64,000 nt of DNA, from positions 310,001 to 374,000 of the forward strand of contig CAVVCY010000002.1 in NCBI GenBank assembly GCA_963746905.1. The letters run 5' to 3'. The notes below the pieces were generated by a model that did no database searches, had not been told where the DNA came from, and was given only the letters and a program-made list of their open reading frames with translations. Source of the stretch: JALYNX01 sp963746905 (GTDB lineage Bacteria; Actinomycetota; Acidimicrobiia; Spongiisociales; ZC4RG35). Shown one piece after another: positions 43,799 to 52,416 of the stretch. Position 1 is the first letter of the stretch, and each line of letters starts with the position of its first letter. Made by a program: the position numbers and the translations under genes.

Positions 43799-45493
43799 GT
43801 GAGCCAGCCGAAACCAGCCTCAGAGCTCAATGCACATCAAAGAGCATCCGACCTGGAGCGAATGCGCTTGGAGGTATTCGACATCGCTGTGATCGGTGGC
43901 GGGGTGACCGGGTGCGGGATTGCGGTGGACGCGGCCACACGGGGCTTAACGGTGGCCTTGATAGAACAACGGGACTATGCCTCGGGCACATCGAGTCGTT
44001 CGAGCAAGTTGTTCCATGGTGGTCTCCGCTACTTGGAGCACCGCAACTTCACCCTGGTCAAGGAAGCCCTCGCCGAGCGCAACCTCATGTTGAACGTGCT
44101 CTGTCCCTATCTCTGCACCCCAGTCTCGTTCCTCTACCCGTTGCAGCACCTGTTCTGGGAAAGGCTATATGTCGGCGCCGGTGTCTTCCTGTACGACAGG
44201 CTGGCGGCGCGGACCCATAACCCGCTCCCCCAGCACCGGCACTTGAGTCAAAAGAGCGCCCTGGAAATGGCGCCCGCCCTGGCAGAAGCGTCGCTCAAGG
44301 GTGGAGTGCTCTATTGGGACGTCATGGTCGACGATGCCCGTCACACGATGACCCTGGCCCGCACCGCCAAGGCTCACGGCGCCGCCCTCGCCCCGAGCAC
44401 CCGCGCCACCGGGATGTTGATCGAGAACGGATCGGTGGCCGGAATCCAGGCGCGCGACCTCGAGTCCGGCACCGACTTCGAAATCAAGGCCAAGAAGGTC
44501 ATCGCCGCCGGCGGAGTCTGGAGCGACGACATCCAGGCGATGGCCGGAGATCGGGGCCAGGATGTCCGCGCCTCCAAAGGTGTCCACCTGGTGGTCTCTC
44601 GCGATCGGATCAACTCCAGCACCGGGATGATCCTGCGCACCGAGGTCAGCGTCCTCTTCGTCATCCCGTGGGGCCGGCACTGGCTGATCGGGACCACCGA
44701 CACCCCGTGGTCACTGCGCCGGGCCCATCCCGCCGCCTGTCTCGACGACATCCAGTATCTGCTGCGATGGGTGAACACCGCGCTGTCCACGCCGATCGGT
44801 CCCGAGGACGTGGTGGGGGTCTACGCCGGGCTCCGACCTCTCCTGGTCGGGGAGTCCGACGAGACGAGCAAGCTGAGCCGAGAGCATGCAGTCATCGTGT
44901 CGGACACCGGTCTGATCACCGTGGCCGGGGGCAAATACACCACCTACCGGGTGATGGCGAGGGACGCAGTCGATGCCGCTGTCGGCACGGTTCCACCATC
45001 CCGGACCGAGACGATCCCACTGGTCGGGGCAGCGGGTTATCAGGAGCTGTGGGACTACCGCACCGGGTCCGGGATGGACGAAGAGCTCTTCGAGCATCTC
45101 GTGGGTCGTTTTGGCCTTTCCACGTTCGATCTGCTGGCGACCATCGATGCCGATCCCAGTCTGGGCAGGCCCCTGATAGACGAGGCCCCATACCTTCGGG
45201 CAGAGATTTCATACGCGGTGACCCACGAGGGGGCGTTGCACCTCGATGATGTGCTCACCCGCCGCACCCGGATCTCGATCGAGACCCGCGACCGGGGACG
45301 GCTCGCCGCACCCCTGGCTGCAGAGATCATGGCCGGACTCCTCGGCTGGGATCAGGTCACCGTCGCCCGAGAGATCGAGCACTATCTGGCACGGGTGCAA
45401 GCCGAGCTCGACTCACAACGCCAGCCCGACGACCAGACGGCTGATGCCGCCCGGATGGGGGCGCCCGACGTCAGGACCGGGCAGGCCGAGTAA
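43799..45493 (+). CDS. glpD: Aerobic glycerol-3-phosphate dehydrogenase
   Basis: FAD enzyme that oxidises glycerol-3-phosphate to dihydroxyacetone phosphate and passes electrons to the quinone pool at the inner membrane face. 564 residues: FAD site IAVIGGGVTGCGIAVDAATRG, TSSRSSKLFHGGLRYLEHRNF, WDVMVDDARHTMTLART, GVHLVVSRDRI, IPWGRHWLIGTTDTPW, AGLRPLL and VAGGKYTTYRVMA. A C-terminal DAO_C domain follows (YAVTHEGALHLDDVLTRRTRI). Start GTG 43799 follows GAGG; a longer frame runs into the divergent LLM gene. No glycerol kinase or facilitator is adjacent. Confidence 0.95.
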   Translation: MSQPKPASELNAHQRASDLERMRLEVFDIAVIGGGVTGCGIAVDAATRGLTVALIEQRDYASGTSSRSSKLFHGGLRYLEHRNFTLVKEALAERNLMLNVLCPYLCTPVSFLYPLQHLFWERLYVGAGVFLYDRLAARTHNPLPQHRHLSQKSALEMAPALAEASLKGGVLYWDVMVDDARHTMTLARTAKAHGAALAPSTRATGMLIENGSVAGIQARDLESGTDFEIKAKKVIAAGGVWSDDIQAMAGDRGQDVRASKGVHLVVSRDRINSSTGMILRTEVSVLFVIPWGRHWLIGTTDTPWSLRRAHPAACLDDIQYLLRWVNTALSTPIGPEDVVGVYAGLRPLLVGESDETSKLSREHAVIVSDTGLITVAGGKYTTYRVMARDAVDAAVGTVPPSRTETIPLVGAAGYQELWDYRTGSGMDEELFEHLVGRFGLSTFDLLATIDADPSLGRPLIDEAPYLRAEISYAVTHEGALHLDDVLTRRTRISIETRDRGRLAAPLAAEIMAGLLGWDQVTVAREIEHYLARVQAELDSQRQPDDQTADAARMGAPDVRTGQAE

Positions 45494-45496
45494 CGA

Positions 45497-45952
45497 TCAG
45501 AGCGTGAGTCTGAGGACCATTACGGTGATGGTCACCAGGACCAGAAGGGTGTCGATGACCCCGAAGGTGGCGAGGCGCCCGGTGGCCGCCTTGATCCCGG
45601 GCTCGTCACCGGCATCGATGGCATCGGCGGCCCGCTTCGAAACCGGGTCGAAAACGAACTTCCCGAACAGGGCGCCGACCACGATCGTGATGAAGCCGAT
45701 GGTGACAAACAAGCTGCCAAAGCTGTACGCGTCGCTTTGCATCACCATCAGGATCCCGGTCAACAGGATCAGGATGGCCGCTGGCATGTAGAGGACGGTC
45801 GACAGCCGTCCCGCGATGCGGTACCAGCCCGACGCGGCACCGGTCCCCTGCTTTATGGCCATCGGGGGAACTACCGCCTGAACGATGTTGGCTCCCAGCC
45901 AGGTGCCGGCGCCTGCGATGTGCAGCACCAACAGGAAGTCACGCAACTCCAA
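45497..45952 (-). CDS. DUF2269-like integral membrane protein
   Basis: 151 residues with four membrane helices: LLVLHIAGAGTWLGANIVQAVV, LYMPAAILILLTGILMVM, LFVTIGFITIVVGALFGKFVF, and DTLLVLVTITVMVLRLTL. A histidine lies in the first helix (LHIAGAGTWLG), as in DUF2269 and related predicted heme/copper-handling membrane proteins. Convergent with glpD, 3 bases apart. Role unknown. Confidence 0.75.
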   Translation of the reverse strand: MELRDFLLVLHIAGAGTWLGANIVQAVVPPMAIKQGTGAASGWYRIAGRLSTVLYMPAAILILLTGILMVMQSDAYSFGSLFVTIGFITIVVGALFGKFVFDPVSKRAADAIDAGDEPGIKAATGRLATFGVIDTLLVLVTITVMVLRLTL

Positions 45953-46028
45953 AACAACCCTCCATCGTCGTGATCCGCCAAGTTATCGAATTGGCAACCG
46001 CCGACGTCGGCATACCATCGCCGCCCCA

Positions 46029-46403
46029 ATGACTCCAGCCAATGAGCCAGCCGGGTGCCGTGACACCGCGATAGCCACCGCTTTTCTCTTGGGATTCGGG
46101 ATCGTCATGTTCGCCATCGGGCTCACCCTGATCAATCGTGACGGATGCTCGGGAGCGTGCGAGACAGCGGGCCTCGCTCTTCTCTATGCCGGAGGGCCGG
46201 TGTCGGCGGTTATCGGGTTCTTCACCGACACGGTGGTCGTAGCCTGGCCGCTGGACGTAACCCTCTGGGTGCTGCTCGGTTTCGGAGTTGCCAGATGGGC
46301 AGGAAACCATGACCGGCGACCCCTGGGACCGGCACTTGTCGTGCTGCTCGGCTTCGCTGTCTTCGGACTAGTCCTTTCGCAGTTCGTCGAATTGACCGTT
46401 TAG
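46029..46403 (+). CDS. Small membrane protein, unknown function
   Basis: 124 residues from ATG 46029 (a longer open frame runs back into the divergent neighbour). Four hydrophobic stretches: TAIATAFLLGFGIVMFAIGL, LALLYAGGPVSAVIGFF, VTLWVLLGFGVARW, and LVVLLGFAVFGLVLSQF. Between the first two is a loop with two cysteines (NRDGCSGACETAG), which could be paired outside the membrane. No family recognised. Followed after 32 bases by a small secreted protein gene on the same strand. Confidence 0.65.
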   Translation: MTPANEPAGCRDTAIATAFLLGFGIVMFAIGLTLINRDGCSGACETAGLALLYAGGPVSAVIGFFTDTVVVAWPLDVTLWVLLGFGVARWAGNHDRRPLGPALVVLLGFAVFGLVLSQFVELTV

Positions 46404-46435
46404 AAACACCCCTATGCACCTACCGTGAGTGGTCG

Positions 46436-46783
46436 ATGCCAAGCGTTCCTTTCGTCCGCACCTCGTCATTCGCCCTCGCCGGTCTCGCCATTGCGCTCGC
46501 CATCAGCATGAGCGCGACTTTCCAGGCGTCCCGCCCGGGGGCGGACCTCGCCCCCACCAACGGCGCGGCAGACCTCATCCAGATCCTCCAGGGCAATCAG
46601 AACGTCCTGTGGACCTCGCTGTCGGGCAACGTCACCAGCTACGTGGTCCAGGGCTGGCCATCCAAGACAGGAGACACCGTGTTGGGCGGTGCCCTGATGA
46701 TGGCGCGACCGGCGGACGGGTCGGCTGGCGTGATCGTCTTCGGCGAAAAGCCGATGACTCTCGAGTTTCAGCTCGAGCGCTAG
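46436..46783 (+). CDS. Small secreted or anchored protein, unknown function
   Basis: 115 residues. An N-terminal signal or anchor (FALAGLAIALAISMSATFQAS) is followed by a polar domain of about 85 residues (LIQILQGNQNVLWTSLSGNVTSYVVQGW ... GVIVFGEKPMTLEFQLER) that alternates short strands and turns. No cysteine is present in the mature part. I know no family for it. The end overlaps the M16 peptidase end by 4 bases, tail to tail. Confidence 0.6.
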   Translation: MPSVPFVRTSSFALAGLAIALAISMSATFQASRPGADLAPTNGAADLIQILQGNQNVLWTSLSGNVTSYVVQGWPSKTGDTVLGGALMMARPADGSAGVIVFGEKPMTLEFQLER

Positions 46784-48054
46784 GCCACGAGATACGGTTC
46801 GAGGTCGGCTTCCTCGAACGGTCCAACCGCTCCCACAACCCGCTCTCCGGTGAAGAGATCGGTCGCGATCGCCTGAACATCCTCGAGGGTCACCGCCTCC
46901 AGCTTGGCCAGCCTCTCGTCGACCGAGAGATGCGGCATGCCCGAGAGCTCGTCGCGTCCGAGGCGGACCATCCGGCTGTTGGGGTCCTCCAGAGAGAGGG
47001 CAAGACCGCCGCGCATCGACCCTTTGGCCCGCTCCAATTCCTCTTCGGTGATCCCATCGGCGACGACCTTCGACAACTCGTCACGGATCACGTTGAGGGC
47101 GGTGTCTGTCTGACTCGGTGTGGTGCCGACGTAGACCCCCCAGGCGCCGGCGTCGGCATAGGCGAGACGAAACCCGTAGACGGCATAGGCGAGGCCACGC
47201 TCTTCACGCACCTCCCGAAACAGTCGAGAGGACATGCCGGACCCGACGACATGGTTCATCACCTCGAAGGCCCACCGTCTCTCATCGGATCGGGTTAGGC
47301 CCATGCCCCCAAGGACCACATGGGCTTGCTCGGTGTCACGACGGGTGATCGACACACCCGAAACCAGGGTGTTGGTCCCGAACTCGTGGTCGACGGAGTC
47401 TCCCGACCAGTCGCCAAAGCGCGCTGCCACCATCTCGACCACCGACTCGTGCTCCAGAGACCCGGCTGCGGCCACGACCATCGACCCCGCTCCGTAGCGA
47501 CGCTTCCAGTAGCCATTGATGTCGTCACGGGACATTCCCCGGATCGAATCCCTGGTCCCCAAGACCGGAGCCTCCAACGGATGGCCTGAGAAGATGGCCA
47601 TGCTGAAGTTCTCGAATGCGACATCGTCGGGGTCGTCCTCGTTCATGTTGATCTCTTCGATGACAACCTGACGCTCCGCGTCGATTTCGTTCTGACGGAA
47701 GGCCGGCTTCTGGATCATCTCGGAGAGGACATCGAATCCGGTAGCTAGATCCTGGTCGAGCAGCCTGGTCCAATAACAGGTGTTCTCCTTGGAGGTGAAG
47801 GCATTCGACTCCGCCCCGATCGAGTCGAAGATCTCCGAAACCTGGCGGGCGGAAAGAGCCTCCGAGCCCTTGAAGAGGAGGTGCTCGAGAAAATGCGATG
47901 CCCCCTGCTCGTTGGGAAGCTCGTCACGGGTCCCGGTGTCGATCCAGCAGCCGAGGGCGATGGACCGCAGCGAAGGCATCGGCTCGGTGATGACGCGGAT
48001 GCCGTTGGGAAGTGTGGTCAGGTCGTAATGCACGCCGGGAGTGTATTGGGCCAT
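46780..48054 (-). CDS. M16-family zinc peptidase
   Basis: 424 residues. The inverted zinc motif HFLEHLLFKG (HxxEH) near residue 55 and the downstream Glu in VVIEEINMNEDDP mark an active M16 subunit. The second, inactive-type half contains SRLFREVREERGLAYAVYGF, the Arg/Tyr pair of the family. Bacterial members such as PqqL/YmxG-like proteins degrade peptides or process presequences. Start ATG 48054 begins MAQYTPGVHYDLTTLPNGI; the frame upstream overlaps the divergent VWA gene and is not real. No signal peptide is visible. Confidence 0.92.
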   Translation of the reverse strand: MAQYTPGVHYDLTTLPNGIRVITEPMPSLRSIALGCWIDTGTRDELPNEQGASHFLEHLLFKGSEALSARQVSEIFDSIGAESNAFTSKENTCYWTRLLDQDLATGFDVLSEMIQKPAFRQNEIDAERQVVIEEINMNEDDPDDVAFENFSMAIFSGHPLEAPVLGTRDSIRGMSRDDINGYWKRRYGAGSMVVAAAGSLEHESVVEMVAARFGDWSGDSVDHEFGTNTLVSGVSITRRDTEQAHVVLGGMGLTRSDERRWAFEVMNHVVGSGMSSRLFREVREERGLAYAVYGFRLAYADAGAWGVYVGTTPSQTDTALNVIRDELSKVVADGITEEELERAKGSMRGGLALSLEDPNSRMVRLGRDELSGMPHLSVDERLAKLEAVTLEDVQAIATDLFTGERVVGAVGPFEEADLEPYLVA

Positions 48055-48108
48055 AGGCCCTAGCCCGCCATCCGGCCTGGTTTGACACCCATGAGACAAT
48101 GACCCGCT

Positions 48109-50199
48109 ATGCGTGGACGCGACCAGACGTTCCTCTCCGACCTGATCGACCCCGAGGAGCGGGCGATCGAGGCGGTTGTGAGCCGCTATCAGAAGGTCGC
48201 TCCCGCGGTCACCAGGTTCGCCAGAACCCTCGCCAAGAACCCCAACCTTCGGGTCAGGCTCGGCTCGGAGGCGGCCGCCTCCGACGACGAAGTGGTCTGC
48301 GACCCCCGGATCTTCCAGGCCGCCTACACCCGAAATGCCCCGGTCACACCGGACGAGGTGGCGCTCGCATCCGCCCTGCACGAGGTGATGCACCTGGTGA
48401 CGACCAACTTCGACGAGGTTCGTGAGGTCCCGGAGAGCTGGCCGGTCGACCTCGAAAACCCGCCGGACGGTCCGGTCGACCTCCTCACGGCGCTGGAGCG
48501 GACCAACAAGCCCGTTGCTGAGGTCCTCTTCTTCTCCCTCGAGGACGCCCGCCAGGAGCGGCAGGGGCTGTCGGTGTACCCCGGCGCCCGTTCGGTCCTT
48601 GCCGATCTCTACATGTCGTCGTTGTCCCAGGCCATTGCACGATCGGGTGCGCTCAGCCAATTCGTGCTCGGCTGCTTCCTCCTGACCGGCGGATATGTGG
48701 AACGGGATGTCCTCGAGAAGAGATTCGAGGCGAATGCCGCCATGGCGCTCGACGATGGCTCCGGCCAATGCGAGATGGCCGCCGAGGCCGGCGATCCGTG
48801 GGAAGTCGCACAACTCGCCCTCGAGCTCGAAGCCATCGCTCGGGCCAACGGGTTGATCTCGGAAGCGCAGTCCAATGACACCCATGCCAAGCGCCAGATC
48901 GCGGCCGAGGCCGAGGCTGAGAAGGCTCGCGACGGTGTAGACGCGGTGCGGATGACCTCGCCGATCCTGGCTGATGCCGACTCCTATCAGGACACGAGGC
49001 GCTCGGCCGAGACCCGCTCCGGCCTCTCCGATCGCCGGGGTATCTCGGACATTGCCGGTGAGGATTCCACGGACCAGCTACTTCGGGTCAGCCAGGCCCC
49101 CGACGTGTTCCTCCCGACCGGTCAGGGAGGAAAGGTGGTGGTGACGCCGATCCCGGCGAGCTTTGCTCGCTTCTCAGAAGAGGGACTCGCCTCCCTGCGC
49201 ACCGCATCGCGACGCTGGGACGTCGCCCAGCGCAGGGTGTCCGGGGAGCTATTCCCCCTCTTCACGGCAAATCAGCGGCGGGGTCTCCGCTCGGGGTACG
49301 ACCAGGGTGACGTTTCGCCGCACGCCGCGCTCTTCATCGGAGCCGGCCTCTACCAGCGTCTCTATGAGCGGAGGGCTGTGCGGACCAGGCGGGAGTATGC
49401 AGTGTCCCTCTTGGTCGACGCCTCCGCCTCGATGCTGAGCCCGAGGCGCAACCCTGGAACCGCATCGTCGTGGGCGATGCCGGCCGCCCTCCTCGGGGCG
49501 TGGACCATGGCTCATCTCTGCGAAGAGCTACAGATCGACTTCGAGGTGGCGCTGTTCAACCGTGGGTTCGCCGCCTCTCCCGATGACACCGAGCACAGCT
49601 ACCGGCACAAGCGCTCCTCCGCCGCAGCGGGGCTGAAACAGACTCATGGGACGGCCGCCGACCGTCTCACCTCGACGGTCAATCACTACTTGGTCAAGCC
49701 CTTCGAGAGAAGGTGGCGCGACGCCGAGCCGTCGCTGGCCGGTCTCTTCTACACCGCCGCCGAGCCGAGATCGGCCGCCACGCTTGCCCGCCGCGACCCG
49801 AAGACCTCCCCGCCGGTCTCTCTGTTCGAGAAAGCAGCAAACGTCGACGAGTTCAACGTCATCCACGCCGCCGAGCGAATGGCCCGGCTCGGGGCCGAGG
49901 TGAGGGTCCTCATGGTCCTCGCCGACGGCATGACCCGGGGCTCGGTCGAGGCGCTGGCCAAGTCCGTCGCCGCCGTCGAGAGTGGAGGCACCACTGTCAT
50001 CGGCCTTGGCATCGGTGACCACACGGTCGACGTTGCGTATCGTCGCCACGAGGTCGTGGAGCAGCCCGAAGGGCTGGCCCAGGCCATGATCGACGGGACC
50101 CGGAGCGCCCTGCGCCGGAGTCTCGCTCTTTGGGGCATGGACACCTGGTGGCTGCGCCCCTCCGCTTACCGACCCAAACAGGAGAAATCCATTGCCTGA
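48109..50199 (+). CDS. VWA-domain protein with an HEXXH metalloprotease-like N-terminal part
   Basis: 696 residues. The N-terminal half has an HEVMH motif (91-95) in ALASALHEVMHLV and FFSLEDARQERQG (142-153), the pairing seen in CobT-like VWA proteins with a zinc-protease-like fold. A helical middle region rich in Ala/Glu follows (about 225-330). The C-terminal part has a von Willebrand factor A fold with MIDAS DASAS (437-441), TAADRLTSTVN, FNVIHAAERMA and LMVLADGMTRGS (601-612). It overlaps the MoxR-type ATPase gene by 8 bases. VWA/MoxR pairs act as chaperones for metal insertion or complex assembly; the target here is unknown. No target enzyme is encoded nearby. Confidence 0.82.
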   Translation: MRGRDQTFLSDLIDPEERAIEAVVSRYQKVAPAVTRFARTLAKNPNLRVRLGSEAAASDDEVVCDPRIFQAAYTRNAPVTPDEVALASALHEVMHLVTTNFDEVREVPESWPVDLENPPDGPVDLLTALERTNKPVAEVLFFSLEDARQERQGLSVYPGARSVLADLYMSSLSQAIARSGALSQFVLGCFLLTGGYVERDVLEKRFEANAAMALDDGSGQCEMAAEAGDPWEVAQLALELEAIARANGLISEAQSNDTHAKRQIAAEAEAEKARDGVDAVRMTSPILADADSYQDTRRSAETRSGLSDRRGISDIAGEDSTDQLLRVSQAPDVFLPTGQGGKVVVTPIPASFARFSEEGLASLRTASRRWDVAQRRVSGELFPLFTANQRRGLRSGYDQGDVSPHAALFIGAGLYQRLYERRAVRTRREYAVSLLVDASASMLSPRRNPGTASSWAMPAALLGAWTMAHLCEELQIDFEVALFNRGFAASPDDTEHSYRHKRSSAAAGLKQTHGTAADRLTSTVNHYLVKPFERRWRDAEPSLAGLFYTAAEPRSAATLARRDPKTSPPVSLFEKAANVDEFNVIHAAERMARLGAEVRVLMVLADGMTRGSVEALAKSVAAVESGGTTVIGLGIGDHTVDVAYRRHEVVEQPEGLAQAMIDGTRSALRRSLALWGMDTWWLRPSAYRPKQEKSIA

Positions 50200-51181
50200 C
50201 ACAGCAACCTTCCACGACCCGAGCGGAGAGGGACCGACGATCGAGTTGGCCCGATTCGATATACCCAAAGGCATCGAAGACCGCGACCTTCGGATCCGCA
50301 AGATCCCGGAGCCGGATCCGTACTACATCGACCTGGGGATGCTCTACCGGTTCGCCCAAATCGAGCAGGCGCGACGCTCCGGTGCCCCGGGGTTGGTGCC
50401 GCTCCACGTCGCGGTGCGAGGCCACATGGGCACCGGCAAGGACCACGACATCGAGCAATTCGCCGCTGCCATGGGCCTCCCCTATTTCCGGATCCCGCTG
50501 ACCGGTGAGGTCCGTGACGTGACCCTGATCGGGTCGACCCGGCTCCAAGGCGACGGCAAAGGTGGGACCGAGAGCCGTTGGGAGGATGGCGACATCACCA
50601 GGGCCCTGCGCGGACCGTCGCTGCTCAACCTCTCCGAGTTGAACGCTGCCGGCGCCGAGACCCTGTTCGCCCTCCACGGGCTCCTTGATCGATACGCCGC
50701 CCTCGATCTGCCCCATGGAGAGACCGTCGCTCTGCGGGACGACGTGCGGATCTTCGGGACGATGAATCCCACTGACCTCCGTGACTACGCGGGCACCCAA
50801 ACCCTGAACAAGGCTTTCGCTGATCGCTGGGTGATCTGGGAGAAGAGCTTCCCCGGCGACGAGCAGGTGCAGGCAATGTTGGCCAGGCGCTACCCCGAGC
50901 TGAAGTCCGAGTACGTGGAGGCCATCGCCCGGCTGGCGGTCGAGGTCAATGAGTCCTTCGATGCCCAGGACACCGGGGTTCGAGTGGAGACACCGCTCTC
51001 TCTCCGTTCGATTCTGGACCGGATCCCCACTGGTCTCATCGTCTACCAGAAGGGCCCGGACCCATTGCGCCGCACCTGGGAGGAGTACGTCCTCCCCCAC
51101 GTCGACCAGTTCGACCGCGACCACTACGAGACAGTGTGGAATGCGGTGGTGAGGAAAGGCCCCACGGTCAGCCCGTTCTGA
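50192..51181 (+). CDS. MoxR/CobS-type AAA ATPase with altered Walker motifs
   Basis: 329 residues. Start is a TTG at 50192, 7 bases after AGGAG and overlapping the VWA stop. The fold is recognised from VAVRGHMGTGKDHDIEQFAAAMGLPYF, TGEVRDVTLIGSTRL, ALHGLLDRYAALDLPHGE, and sensor 1 FGTMNPTDLRDYAGTQTLNKAFADRW. Two key sites differ from the norm. Walker A ends GK-Asp (GHMGTGKD, 77-84) where Ser/Thr should bind magnesium. Walker B reads LLNLSELN (144-151), with Ser for the usual Asp before the catalytic Glu. ATP binding may be weak or different. Works with the VWA protein. Confidence 0.8.
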   Translation: MPDTATFHDPSGEGPTIELARFDIPKGIEDRDLRIRKIPEPDPYYIDLGMLYRFAQIEQARRSGAPGLVPLHVAVRGHMGTGKDHDIEQFAAAMGLPYFRIPLTGEVRDVTLIGSTRLQGDGKGGTESRWEDGDITRALRGPSLLNLSELNAAGAETLFALHGLLDRYAALDLPHGETVALRDDVRIFGTMNPTDLRDYAGTQTLNKAFADRWVIWEKSFPGDEQVQAMLARRYPELKSEYVEAIARLAVEVNESFDAQDTGVRVETPLSLRSILDRIPTGLIVYQKGPDPLRRTWEEYVLPHVDQFDRDHYETVWNAVVRKGPTVSPF

Positions 51182-51189
51182 CCGCGTTT

Positions 51190-51250
51190 CTTCCCCCAGT
51201 GAGAGAAGCGAGCGTTGGGGGGAGTACCGCCGCAGGCGGGGAGGGGGGCC
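51190..51250. repeat. Dispersed palindromic repeat, intergenic copy
   Basis: Read on the minus strand: GGCCCCCCTCCCCGCC, small hairpin CGCCTGCGGCG, GTACTCCCCCCAACGCTCG and closing CACTGGGGGAAG. It equals the short form at 26190-26252. It fills most of the 102-base gap between the MoxR-type gene and the LOG-family gene, so it could also act as a hairpin terminator. Confidence 0.82.
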
Positions 51251-51283
51251 ACCCCGACGCGGGGCCGTATATCGTCGCCTCTC

Positions 51284-52366
51284 ATGCCCTACGACCTCGG
51301 CAAGCCAGAGCTCGACCAGCAAGTGCGGGAACTCGTCGCCGCCACCTCGAGCAACGAAAACGAGGAGCTCATCGCCGAGTTGATGACGACGGTCCTCAAA
51401 CTGCATCGGGACGGAGCCAGCAGGGCTGACCTGCGAATGATGAACACCGCCCTCAAGGAGATGCGCTACTCGAACCTGGTGTTCTCCCGTCACCGCGAGC
51501 CCAAGGTCACCATTTATGGGTCGGCCCGACTCAGCGAGCAGGATCCCAACTATCAGCTCGCCGAGGACTTCGCGGCGAGGATCGTGACCAAAGGATGGGG
51601 AGTGATCACCGGTGCCGGGCCCGGGATCATGGAAGCCGGCACCCGCGGCGCCGGCCCGGACCGATCGTACGGGGTCAACATCAGGCTGCCTTTCGAAGCC
51701 GCACCCAACCGCTATCTCGACGAAACCCGGACCGTCAATTTCAAGTACTTCTTCACCCGCAAGCTCGCCTTCGTCAAGGAGTCACACGCGTTCGCCATCC
51801 TTCCGGGCGGTTGGGGGACCCTCGACGAGGCGTTCGAGCTCCTGACATTGATCCAAACCGGGAAGAGCGACCTGCACCCGATCGTCCTTCTGGAGGCACC
51901 GGGCACTGGCTACTGGGCCCCGATGATCGAATTCATCGAGGATCGCCAGTTGGAGAGTGGGTTGATCTCCCCAAGCGACATGGCTCTCTTCTTTCACACC
52001 CACGACCCGATCGAGGCGTGCGAGCACATCTGGCACTTCTACGCCAACTACCAGTCACAGCGTTATGCCGGTGGGCGCCTCTTCCTGCGCCTGGCGCGCG
52101 GGCCTGACGACGCCCAACTAGAGGCGCTGAACGAAGAGTTCGGGGACATCGTGGTCGAGGGCGAGATCGAGCGAGCGGAGCCTTCGCAGCCCGAGATCAG
52201 CGACGGTGACTCGTTAGAATCAGATCGGATCGCATTTGTCTTCGATCGGCGTCAATTTGGGCGTCTCCGCCAGCTGATCGACCACCTCAACGACCTGGTG
52301 GTGACGCCAGAGTCCTTCGAATTGCCCGAGCCGATGACCGAGGAGCAAGCGGAAAGACCCTGGTGA
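51284..52366 (+). CDS. LOG-family protein (TIGR00730-like nucleotide phosphoribohydrolase)
   Basis: 360 residues. Rossmann-like LOG fold with KVTIYGSARLSEQDPNY, WGVITGAGPGIMEAGTRGAG, the catalytic-type RKLAFVKES and ILPGGWGTLDEAFE (PGGxGT), then a long C-terminal extension. Short LOG proteins release cytokinin-type bases from nucleotides. This longer form has extra N- and C-terminal parts (about 70 and 100 residues), as in several actinobacterial paralogues, and its substrate is uncertain. Start ATG 51284 (MPYDLGKPELDQQVREL); the frame upstream lies in the repeat. Followed after 50 bases by the TIGR03084-type gene. Confidence 0.85.
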   Translation: MPYDLGKPELDQQVRELVAATSSNENEELIAELMTTVLKLHRDGASRADLRMMNTALKEMRYSNLVFSRHREPKVTIYGSARLSEQDPNYQLAEDFAARIVTKGWGVITGAGPGIMEAGTRGAGPDRSYGVNIRLPFEAAPNRYLDETRTVNFKYFFTRKLAFVKESHAFAILPGGWGTLDEAFELLTLIQTGKSDLHPIVLLEAPGTGYWAPMIEFIEDRQLESGLISPSDMALFFHTHDPIEACEHIWHFYANYQSQRYAGGRLFLRLARGPDDAQLEALNEEFGDIVVEGEIERAEPSQPEISDGDSLESDRIAFVFDRRQFGRLRQLIDHLNDLVVTPESFELPEPMTEEQAERPW

Positions 52367-52416
52367 GAGGTTGTTTCGCCTGGGAATAGCTTGCGGGGGG
52401 CTACTACCATTGGAAC

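Noticed and set aside
51190..51250. Simple rho-independent terminator after the MoxR-type gene.
   Set aside because: The sequence equals a repeat found inside coding regions elsewhere, so it is better listed as a family member, though it may also terminate transcription.
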